Below, piece by piece: positions 26,838 to 37,700 of a DNA stretch of 64,000 bases; within the stretch, counting starts at the first letter, position 1; each line of letters starts with the position of its first letter. The notes under the pieces are model-generated. The model worked only from the letters and a program-made list of their open reading frames with translations, did not search any database and had not been told where the DNA came from. The position numbers and the translations under genes were made by a program. This DNA comes from Patiria miniata (taxonomy: Eukaryota > Echinodermata > Asteroidea > Valvatida > Asterinidae), in NCBI RefSeq assembly GCF_015706575.1, contig NW_024037059.1:16591730-16655729 (forward strand), given 5' to 3'.

Positions 26838-27353
26838 AGGGAATATACATCATTTGCTTTTGCTGTAATTTTCAGAAATGGGTGGAATTGGGGGGTTGGA
26901 AATATAAAGCAAATATAGTTACACTAACTTTTTGGAGGTTTTGGGTTCGAAAATGCTATAAAAACCAAGAAAAACGATCATTTTCCTGTAGTCTTGTTCC
27001 CTGACTCCATATAAGAAGAAACAGAGCAGTTTACATACATTGGGGGAATTGTAAGGTCAGGGAACCAGTCTAGCTGGCTCGTACCCGTTTATAGGTTTGT
27101 AATCGATTGCAAACAAGTGCAATGGTCAATTGGGGCCAGTATTTGAAAAAAAAGCCAGTTGTTTCCAACGCTGATCGGCCGATCAGCGTTGGAAATTGAT
27201 ACAAAAATACCACTTTTCTTGAAAATGACAGTATACCAGGTGCCATAATTTTACAGGATGCTTTAGACTGTCATTTACCAACATCCTGTTAAGGTATTTC
27301 GCAAAAACTTGATAGTTTTATTTTTCGATGTTTGCAAATGTTGTATATTCCCT
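26838..27353 (-). mobile_element. TTAA-flanked MITE, copy 3
   Basis: A 516 bp copy inverted relative to copies 1 and 2, flanked by TTAA (26834-26837 and 27354-27357). Its central palindrome at 27162-27195 is perfect over 34 bp (half-site TTTCCAACGCTGATCGG). Copies 2 and 3 lie as inverted neighbours about 385 bp apart. Confidence 0.8.
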
Positions 27354-28304
27354 TTAAAGACCAGGTTTTTAGAAAAAATGAAATGATAAAAGTCTAAAAC
27401 ACCCGGTTTGAAAAATGAATTTGATGATGCTCCAAGAAAGGTATTTTCCTCAGTACACAGCTGCTGGATATGGAGGCTGATTTCTTCAGGGTTTTTTTTT
27501 CTAGGACCAAAAGGGACTCACACTTAAGAACAAAACTGGATCTTTCTTGTGATTTTTTTCCCAGACACTGGGTGCTGTTTTGTAACTTTATTACGTGTGT
27601 AATATGTCAAAGGTTGTATTTTACCCTTTTAGGTGCACGTCAGGTGTAAGTATTCACATGTTATTTGTTTTGTATTCGAGTGAATTGAAGGCTACATCAT
27701 TTGTCAAAACACTTCTTTGTACAGTACTATAATTAGGGCATACAAAGGTAATAAAGTGCCAGCATTTGTCATTTTATTGCAGTACAGAAGGTCAGTCACT
27801 GACCTATATATAGACTGTTAAGGCTTTCAAGGTTTGAGATTCTGCTGATTCTTGTAGTACTAGCAAGACAGTCATTTTCGTATCCTACCCCCATGATCAT
27901 TGTAAAGCAGTATAGTGGTCTCACAGATATAGTTGTGTATAATTTCAGTTTGGAAAGAATAAAAAAAAATCAGCTAAATAGTCGGCACCAATGCCTTTTC
28001 AAAAAGTCTGTTTCATTTGAGCTACTCTTTTGTGATTTTTGTTTTTCAGAAATAATTGGGAGATTTCAGTACGACTATAACTTGTCCTCTAGTGCAGTCA
28101 TGCTTGATGTAAAAGTGCTGTCAAAACAGAATGCCAAAACACCAGAGCTTGCCTTCCCGTTAAAAGTGCTAGAGAATCTGGGTGACGTTCACATTTGAGA
28201 GAAATGTAAAAAAAAATCTAAATGGACAATATATTAACTTGAGCAGATCAATACACCTTGAAACGTAATTTTATTTTAGACATGCCAAACGTTGCACATG
28301 ACTG

Positions 28305-28314
28305 GTCACGTGAC
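28305..28314. promoter_or_regulatory. CLEAR-type E-box upstream of GH27 gene A
   Basis: Exact palindrome GTCACGTGAC, the consensus bound by TFEB/MITF-family factors at lysosomal gene promoters. It lies about 110 bp before a donor-like AGCTAC|GTAAGC at 28424 that could end the first noncoding exon of gene A; the coding start exon is preceded by an acceptor at 29510. A related CACATG E-box is at about 28295-28300. The promoter role is inferred. Confidence 0.5.
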
Positions 28315-28335
28315 AATACAATTTAGCACATCACT

Positions 28336-28402
28336 AGACTGGTTCTCCATCCCCCCATTGTCTTTCGGACAATAAAAGTAGGGACGGGAACCAGTCTGTC
28401 GC
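28336..28402. repeat. Short hairpin, 67 bp
   Basis: Imperfect inverted repeat AGACTGGTTCTCCATCC against GGGACGGGAACCAGTCT around a loop. It lies between the CLEAR box and the candidate first exon of GH27 gene A. It may be a small foldback element. Confidence 0.5.
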
Positions 28403-28871
28403 ATCACGCGGGACCTCCAGCTACGTAAGCTGCAAGATCAAGGGCAAATGTGAGTCAAAATGATGAATTTATGCAGAGAGTTTTTCTGTTTTTGTAAATA
28501 TAATGGAATCTGTATTAAAAACGGAATCAGCAGTTTACATGAGTCAGAATTAGACAGTAAAGAATTCATTGGATTTGGGAGTAATGATGTGCCTCAAAAT
28601 ACTGGACTTCCTGTCACACACTCACACACTACACAGTGAGTGACTGTAAAAGTTGTGTTTCCTGATTTCGATATCTAAATCCTAAGTGTTTTTTTTCTCA
28701 CCGTGATTGTGATTTTTACCCAAGTAGGCTCAGTGGGTTTGGGGTTTTTCATGCTCATTGATATTAATTAATAAATTATAAATATAATCACCCGTCTGCC
28801 CGTGTTGTTTTTATTATGTTCGTGAGCTTGTTTGTGAAAGGTCACCACAGTGCATTTTCCTCATTATTTTT

Positions 28872-28950
28872 TAGTCCGAGTAACTTGGACCTAACTTATC
28901 ACCATTTTAACATTCGAGGAGATAAGAATGGGTCCAAGTTACTCGGACTA
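28872..28950. mobile_element. 79 bp hairpin with perfect 20 bp arms
   Basis: TAGTCCGAGTAACTTGGACC at the left is repeated exactly in inverse at the right, and the pairing continues loosely inward (TTATC/GATAA). If TA is taken as the duplicated target, this fits a tiny mariner-type MITE. It lies in the inferred 5' UTR intron of GH27 gene A. Confidence 0.65.
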
Positions 28951-29512
28951 CTTACATATTAATTAAATAAGAATTAGGACCTAATAAATTTTACGAGGCT
29001 GCACTTTCAAGGAAGGAGGGATTTTCTTTAGGCAGTAGATATTTATTTGACCGTGATTCTGTGAGCCAGTCCCGTATTGTTTTCGGTATTGAATTGTCAC
29101 GGCACTGAACATGCAGTTTTATGTAAACTGCAGTGTTATGCAGTTTTATGCAAAACTTGCAAATTTTGGTCATGACAAATCTTTGTCTCTTCTCCGTGCT
29201 AGCTGGCATTTTAACATCTAGTGTAGGCCTACAAATATACTTAGGCATAAGGGCGCTATACAATCTGCCGGCTTAAGAACAGATAACATGAGGGACCGGT
29301 TCATGGCTATGTATACACTTCGTCTTGGGCAAATTCAAGTTGTGTGGGTCTTCTTTAAATTATAGCCACACTGCTGTATCTTTCCAGTTATCAATCATGC
29401 AAGACAAGATAAGTTCCTAAAATGCATGCCTATCTATAATGAAATTTTCCTCCAAAAGGAATCCAGGCATTTTGCAATTGTAGTATTAAATGTCACCTTC
29501 TTTTGCACAGAA

Positions 29513-32500
29513 ATGACGAAGATGCTGCACTTAATCTTGTTGGTGGCGTTATGTGCGTTAAGTGCACAGGCGTTGAACAATGGCCTGGCAAGGACGCCCC
29601 CTATGGGTTGGATGACATGGGAACGATTCCGCTGTAATATCAATTGTGCTCAAGATCCTGATAATTGTATCAGGTAAGAGAATAGGACAAATCAATGTGA
29701 ATTTATAGCCCTGGTCAGTGTTGGCTTCAGTTGCACATATTTCTGAGAATTTTGAGATTTTTTTGCCCATTTAAAATCATATCATGATTTTTTTTTGTGC
29801 TGTATATGTTGCTGTGGCAACAACAAGTTATGTTTAGAACTAACTCAAGCTATTTGTGCTTTAAAAGTTGCTGTAATTATAATTCTATTAAACATGTTCA
29901 TAATGGACCCAATAGGAGGCTGCTATTTGGAGAATTCGGTAAAATTGGGGTAAACAAAAGAGTTTGTTGGGGAATGGATAAGTTGGCATTGGAGAAACAG
30001 TTAAACATACTATCTGTGGCTGGAGCCAGTCAGTGTGAACAAATACAAAATATCATTATGTGTTCCATTTTTTTTGATACAGTGAGAATCTGATGAAAGT
30101 AATGGCAGATCACCTGGTATCTGATGGCTACAAGGACGTTGGATATGAGTACGTCAACGTTGATGATTGTTGGCCAGCTAAGGAGCGAGATGCACAGGGG
30201 AGATTGCAGGGCGACCCTGAGCGTTTCCCTAGCGGAATTAAAGCTCTGGCTGATTATGTGAGTAAAACAAAGCAACTAATAATGATATTTTGGGATTTGT
30301 TTGTTTTTGATGTACTAGGATAAAACTATTTTGCAATAAAATAGTTGGCCAGAAACAGATTTAGTAATTCATTAGACTGGAGTTGGCTTGGTAAGTAAAA
30401 ACCAAAGGTTTTATGTTTTTCAACAATTTTAATTAAGAAATTTGACATTATGATTTTAATATTGATTTGCAGATACACAGCAAAGGCTTGCGATTTGGAA
30501 TCTATGAGGACTACGGCACTAAGACCTGTGGTGGATACCCAGGAAGCTTGGGACATCTACAGACTGACGCTCAGACCTTCGCTGATTGGGGAGTCGATAT
30601 GCTGAAACTGGATGGATGTTACTCAAACGTCACAATGATGAAGAAAGGTGGGCAGAAAGCAGGGGTGGATCAGCTGTGGCTCAAGGGAGGGGAGGGGGGC
30701 ATGTCTGGGGGGGGGGGGGGGGGGGTTGTGTATGCCGCAAGCATTTGCTTCTACTTTTTTAATGATTTTCCTAAACCCCCCCCCCCCCAACACCCATCCC
30801 CCAGATTCGCGACTGGAAATAAGACTCAATATATTCAAGAATTTACACAACCATATTACAGGAACATATTTCAGCATAATGAATTCATGGAATTCCTGTG
30901 CTCTGGATGCAGCAATTAATATTTGTCACTTGTCTGTTTTATTTGTTCTGGTTAGGTTATCCACAGATGTCTAACTACCTGAATGCAACAGGGCGGCCCA
31001 TACTATTCTCATGCAGTTGGCCCGACTATGAACGAGGAGCAAAAATTCCGGTAATTTTCATTTCTTTGCTTATATGAATATTAAGAGAGAATCTCATTAT
31101 TAAACTGCTGGTGATAATAGCGGTACCGCTATTCCCCACTAAGCGGTTCTGATACTGAGCTCATTATGGATCACTGCACACAAGATGTTTCGTCACAGCA
31201 TTATTCATGAGACTCCACAAGCCACGAGCTCCACAGCCTGACAAATGACCCAAGTAACTGGGACAATAATCCTCCACCCTCTAGCCAACCACCTCCAGCT
31301 AATCCCTCCTGGCTAGACTTGCCTTCGGCTTATTCCTATTGGCCATTGAAATACCAGTTTCTTTGATAAACCGATGATGCGTGAATCCTCCATGGCCAGA
31401 GGTCTGGAGGGGGCGCAATAAAAACCACTGGTCTGTAGAAATACGTATTTCTTTCATCTACCCATGGAGTGTTAATGACTTCCCAGCGCAGGGTTTGACC
31501 TCATGCATTATTCAGTTATTCAACAAGTTGAAACTTCCATTCACTTGTCAGAGGCAAAGCTCTCATAGCGGTACCGCTCAAGAAAGTAGCAGTACCGCTA
31601 TTATCACTGACGGTTTAATAATGAGATCCTTCATAATATGTCACATAGGTGGGGTCAAAGGTAAATAAGAGGAGGAGTCTACTTGCTCCTCCCCCTTTTT
31701 ATTAGCATTTATACTTAAGATAAAATTACTATTGTTTTGTAAAATTGTTTTTTACTTTGTTATTGTTATTTTAAAAGATTAACTACACCATGGTTGCTGA
31801 ATACTGCAACATTTGGAGGAACTACATTGACATACAAGACTCCTGGGACTATGTTCTTAAAATCATCGATTATTACGCCGAGAATCAAGACGTACTATCC
31901 AATGTCTCTGCTCCTGGTAGCTTCAATGACCCGGATATGGTAAGCCAAATAAAAATCTTTTTGAAAATAAAATGGTTAACCCTCCTGCTATCTGAACAGC
32001 CACAGCCAGGAAAAAAATCAATCCTCTTTCCCTGCCATGCCTCTTACACAGGCTAGTCACCAACAGTCAGATCATATTTCTAGAAAGCACTGTGACTTGC
32101 CAAATTCAATCAACAGACAAAAGCAGACAAGTTGTGGGCACAGCTGGCTTATCAATCACCTACAGTCAAAGCATAGCTGTACCAAGTTACATAAACAGTC
32201 ACAGCCAGTCAATCCTGCTTTATGTAGGCTGGGAGCTCTTAACTATTGAAAGCAGTCACTTAATTGATTTTGATTGAAATGACAACTTGGCACAGAATGA
32301 TTGTTTGTATAGGAAATAAGATTATTTGACATTATTAGATGACAAAACTTGTTTTACTTTCATAAATGTCAATTTCTTTACAGTTAATTCTTGGTGACTT
32401 TGCATTGAGTTTGTACCAAGCTAAAGCGCAGTTTGCAATGTGGGCTGTTATGGCCGCTCCACTACTCATGTCCAATGACCTTCGAACTATTGACCCGCGT

Positions 32501-33274
32501 TACCGTGACATCCTACAGAACAAGCAGGTCATTAAGGTCAACCAGGACCCGCTAGGCATCATGGGAAAGCGAATCTTACAGGTGAGATTCATACTGGGTT
32601 CAAACTTGAATATAAAGGAAAAGTAATGATGGGTTTCATTGAGACAACAAAAAAACGAACAACTTGAAGAGTAGGAAAGTATTCATGGATTAGATAAAAC
32701 AACAAGTGTAAGGCCATTTCTGAATCATGTGGCTACGGCTGGTAATAACACACGAGTCTATGAGAAGTGGCTGGAGCCGCTAGCCAGCGGCTTCCATAGG
32801 TGCGTACATTATTCCCAGCCATGGCCAAGTGATTCTGGCAAGGCCTAACGTTACTCCTGTTAAAGTCTGATGGCCATGGTGGTTTAACTTTTTACAAGAG
32901 TGAAACTAAAATTTCCAGTTCAGCTTTATGGCAAGGGTATTAATAAACAGTGGCTATGAATTGGATAAATGAAAGAATTTTCTTAATTTTTGTGTTGCTT
33001 ATTTTTGTATTCTTTTGGGCAGTTGGCAAATGGCATTGAGATCTGGCTCCGGCCTCTCGTGAGCCAATCCTATGCCATGGTGATCCTCAGCAGGAATGAC
33101 CGTCAACCAATCCGATTTAACACCAGCCTGCAAGCTATGGGTCTGTACAGGAGCGATGGATACGACTTGACGGAATTGTGGGAAGGTACACCGCTAGGAC
33201 GATTCAAACCGTACGATCTATTGCCCTTATCTGTCAACCCAAATTCAGCCGAGATAATAAGGTTAACACCATAA
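29513..33274 (+). CDS. NAGA: Alpha-N-acetylgalactosaminidase-like GH27, gene A
   Basis: Secreted or lysosomal retaining glycosidase that removes terminal alpha-GalNAc or alpha-Gal. Exons: 29513-29673, 30083-30257, 30473-30647, 30956-31050, 31778-31939, 32384-32581, 33023-33274; all phases agree, giving 405 residues, typical of the family. There is a signal peptide ([20 protein letters not shown]), then the (beta/alpha)8 barrel: RTPPMGW, VDDCW, nucleophile D159 in KLDGC, acid/base D220 in WRNYID, FNDPDM. The last exon is the C-terminal beta-sandwich. In the 2-substituent pocket (CSWPD) Ser191 matches human NAGA Ser188, but Asp194 replaces NAGA Ala191 and GLA Leu206, so exact substrate is uncertain. 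A second Met at 29522 is also possible. The acceptor at 29510 shows a 5' UTR intron. It is tail-to-tail with gene B. Confidence 0.93.
31091..31627. mobile_element. MITE in intron 4 of GH27 gene A
   Basis: About 40 bp terminal inverted repeats (ATCTCATTATTAAAC ... GATAATAGCGGTAC at the left, the inverse at the right with a few mismatches) bound a 537 bp noncoding insert. The target duplication is not clear. Confidence 0.6.
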
Positions 33275-34451
33275 ATTGAATGCTGACAGATTTCTAACTG
33301 GCTTAAATGGGTTCCGTGCAGTGGCACAGCCCTGTAAGAAACAATAAGCCTAATAATCTACTTTCAAAAGTCTGCAGCTCAAACAGTACATTCAGTTCAT
33401 ATAATATAGAGGCAGAGAAATTAGGTACGAGGGGAATGGGGCAATATGTCCTTGTTGTACTACCGAGTCCTGTTCATATTTCATGCCAATTTTATATCAA
33501 AAAACAAGTTTTATGACATGAATGATTGCTAATTTTGTGTGCTGTCAACATCTCTCCAATGAATTGCTGAAGATTTAGCACATTTTCTATTTTGTGTTAT
33601 GCTGAAATTTAGGTTTTTGATTTTTGGTTTAAAAGGAGGTTTGTAAATATTCTTTGCAATCAATTGTAATGTACAATTTTGTGTTGTTAGAGTTACATGT
33701 GTGTCTATATGTGTTCTCCCTTAGTAAACTTGGATAGTTGGTAGGCATATATTTTCTTATATGTTGCATCCTTTGTCTTGGATAGACAAAAAGCAATGCA
33801 TTGGAATGCAAGCTTAAGAATGGAATATTGAACACGCTGTTCAACATTGAACACTTGTGATTTTTGCATTTATAGCTGTATGTGCCTTTTGTGTGGCAAA
33901 TTTGAAGTGTATTATCTATTCTTGATAATACTCTGTGAAAAAAATGTCGATAAAATAATATAGGCCATTCTTTTTTATCGTGAAAGTGAAAAGAATTGAA
34001 TAGAATAGAATATTCGTTTGGATTTATTTCTTGCAGATTTATCTGTTTAAAAATCTGCCTGTATAATGATACATGTTCAAGAAACAATCAGAATATTTGA
34101 AGTTTTGATAAATACTTGTAATTTTATTGATTTTCACCTCTTGAAATACTTTTCTAAACACTGGTTTCAACTTTTAATAGTACTTGTACAATTTAATAAA
34201 AAAATTATATCATTGTTACGTTATTGTTTTGTTTTTGTGGTATCTTTTAGGAAATTCTGGTTAAAAAAATGCCTACAAATGTGATTGCATAGTTGTTTCT
34301 CCAATTAAACTTCACAGTTTTGAGAGCTGTATGAAGGAAAGCACAACATTCAAATCCACTTTTTAAATTATTACTTTTGTCAAATTTGACTACTTAAAGG
34401 GACTAAATGTGAGTAGATACCCAAGTTTAATTGCCCTGAATTACCTAGACT

Positions 34452-34712
34452 TCAGCTACTAAAATACAAATTGTACAGTAGCGCTCCTGTTGCTTTAATG
34501 GTATAATTGTACATCTGGTCCGTATTGAAGACGCCAACAAATCGACCATTGTCAAATGCATCTTCAAACTCAAAGCCAGGTTGATAGGTGAAGCCTAGCT
34601 GTCGTAGTGAGACAGTGACTGTGCAGGGTTTGGCGGCTGTATTCAGAAACATCAAGGCAAACTCCAACGGACCTGCTAGCGTGCGGACATATATGTCAAC
34701 GGTGGAGTTGTA
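34452..34712 (-). CDS. Gene B alternative last exon 7e
   Basis: 261 nt, the most distal copy. The acceptor TTCTCCTACAG|TAC is phase 0 and the stop is TGA. It encodes [25 protein letters not shown] and [16 protein letters not shown], with two sequons (NST, NYT). ATTAAA at 34426-34431 is a possible polyadenylation signal about 20 bp past the stop. Confidence 0.8.
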   Translation of the reverse strand, partial: YNSTVDIYVRTLAGPLEFALMFLNTAAKPCTVTVSLRQLGFTYQPGFEFEDAFDNGRFVGVFNTDQMYNYTIKATGALLYNLYFSS

Positions 34713-37700
34713 CTGTAGGAGAATAAAATAAGGTCAGTAGCACCCTCACATGCAGAAAAGGTCTAGGCTCAAACTCTAAGAAGTTTTTAGCCATTGTCCT
34801 GAATATAGAATATGAAACAAAAGCTCGCCTTAATTTTGCCTACGTAGGGTTGCGGAAGGATAAATATTTATTTCACTGGAAAATATCGTGATAAAATGTC
34901 CTGCAAGATCAGGTGAACTGAAAGGTTTGCAAAAGTTTATTGAATTGTGCAACAATGTCAACATTGACTGGGCACCTCTCAAATCCTGCTTATGTTTGTT
35001 CACACATAGAAATTGCTACTCAAGTTGGAAAGATTTCCATATAAGAAGTTCACTAATTTTCCTCTGTATTGACTAACAAGCCCCCAGATAGCAATTTCAT
35101 GTCATCAAAGTCAATTTGAGCAGTGAGAAAATACAAGCATTTTCTTTGAAAACACTTAGAATTTTTCAGTCCAATCTCATAGGGTTTGTACACAGGGTGT
35201 TGAGTGAACTTCGTATATGGAAATCTTTCCCTCAAGTTTAGTGTAACTTTTAAGTACAATAATTTAAGACCCTGTTTTGTGCTCCAGCCTGGTGTCAGAT
35301 TCTAGTGAATATTAACATTTGTTAATCTTTTTACAATTCCTTTCCCTTACGTGTAAGATAAACCAATGAAGAGGCTATGATATTTTATGAGCTAGTATAA
35401 GCATAAAGCATGGTTGCACCCATTGGTGGTGCGGTGAAGTTAACAGGCAGGTAAATGCCGTAGTGACCAAGCTCAGTGTGTGTCAGCACCTCACGTATCT
35501 CATACCCCCAGGCTGTGAACCCTAGCTGACTCAACATGAAGGATACAGTCTGCGGTTTAGTGTCCTTGTTCAGAATGACGACGGCCCATTCCTGGTACTG
35601 ATGAAGCGGCCGGTGCCAAACTTCAACATTGGATCCAAACTGTGAGCAAAGATGACATGGGTACCGGGTGAGTTGCTCGTAATGAAGTAACAGAACCCAT
35701 AGACAAATCAAACAAATAGAATCCTGGTGTTACAATCCTAGTAGAATGTTTCTCGAAGGTACAACAAAAACTATAAAAGGCTGACCAATAATAAATTTCT
35801 GAAGTAATTGTAAGGAAAGCCTGACATTGTAACATAAACAACCTTTTTTGTAACGGTTTGTGGGATATAAAAACTTTTAAGTGCTGTTTTTCATTGCAAA
35901 TGTATATTGTGCTGTTGCCAACACTTCTTATTCCTGCTTATGCTTATGCATGATTTATATCACAGACTAATATCTTGGATTGAGGAAAACTTCAAGTATC
36001 GTTTTTTGACAGAGACTTCGTTTCTATCTTATTTCTTCTTTCGCAAGAATTTGTTCTCCAGTCTCCACAGTAAATTGCCAGAGAACCCATTATTTAAGCA
36101 GCGTTATTGAATCCGATTGGAAAGTACGTCATCAATATTCCTGTAGTTGGTACCTGAACCAGGTCCACGGTGCCCAGATAGTAGCGTCGCAGGTACTTCA
36201 TGGATATTGCACCAAGCTGGTACGTGAAGCCTTGAGAGACAGTTGTGACACAAACAACAAATACCGCTTTAACACAGAAACCATTCATCGCACTTAATCA
36301 TGATGTTTAATTTTTTGTACAAAAGAGATATTAAGTTTACAAGAGACTGCTTATTATGATAAAATGCTGATGGTTACATTCTCAAAGTTTTAAGCATGAA
36401 TTCTTTGTTTCTTGACTCAGTTAACATTACAAATACTGTAATTTAAAAATAAAACATTTCCTTCTCTTCCGTATTATAACAGTATAAATCTCACTCGTGA
36501 GTTTAGAATATATATGTGTATTTTAATGTTTTCAAAATCAGCTGACAATTATGCAGCCCTTCTATCAATACAATGATATTTCTTGTCCTTTTTTCCTCGG
36601 AACTTAATTTATGATCTTTGGCAAATTAAATTATTGGTTTCAATGATGGAAAACAGCTCATTAGCTGAGTATCTTTTTTAAAGCGTGCAGTCATTCTTAT
36701 TTTAAAGTATTTCCAATATATATTTTAAACCATATTTTCCATTAAAATATTTGTAGTAAGTTTTCATATACATAATATAATGATCATATCAACTGCATAT
36801 TCGAATTGAAATTGATAAAAATACATAAAGGATAACAACATATTTCTAATATTTCAATTTGGAACAGGTTTAAAATTAGTAATCAAAGCACATATAATAT
36901 AAAATACAGAATTCAACAAAATCAGACACAAAAATGCTGGACTATGTATCCTTAAAATCAATTCTTACAGGCAGGAAAATACTAAGTAAAATTTGGCAAC
37001 TGATAAGAATTTGTAAAGAAGACAATTTTTTTATTTTTGATTAAGTGGCAATAATTTTAGGTGGTAATAATTTTAATAATATGCAATGGTAATAATTTCA
37101 GCTCACACAATTGGAAGCTCAGAGTGTTGAGCTGTTTATTCACTGGGATATGCATAATACATAAGCACACCAGTAGCAGGCACAGTGTAGTTATACACTG
37201 GATAAATCTCGCGATGGCCGATCTCAACGTGAGACAAAATATCTCGTAGCTCATACCCCAAGCCATATGTGAATCCAATCTCTTTCAGAGACATTGAGAT
37301 TGTCCCCGGCTTTGCTGCACTGTTGTAAAGAACCAATCCCCACTCGTCCCAAAGGTTGAGTGGCCGTAACCAGACTTCAATACCGGGTCCGCGCTATGTG
37401 GGGGAGCAAAACAGAAAGGGAAGGGCATCCTCTAGAATTGTAATTTCTAAAACTAGATTTTGATTATACAAACTAGATAAATACTGGTTAGCTTATGATT
37501 TACATAAGTAGCATGACCGAACATAAGCAGGAATTTGAAGTGTTTGCAAAATGTTGCACACAGGCATACAAAGGAGATTTTTAGCATGGTATATATGCAT
37601 GAACTTTAACCTTTATTACAAGTTAAGAGGAGCCGTACATCATAATTTTTAGGGTCAGTTTGTTGGAGGCACTATTATTGCATACTGGCCCATTTGTAAC

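Noticed and set aside
33629..34087. 152-codon minus-strand frame between genes A and B
   Set aside because: Lies in the AT-rich 3' flank of gene A, is Asn/Lys/Phe-rich and has no family resemblance.
34452..37393. Distal last exons as remnants of separate complete GH27 genes
   Set aside because: No copies or fragments of exons 1-6 were seen between the terminal exons, so whole-gene duplication is not supported.
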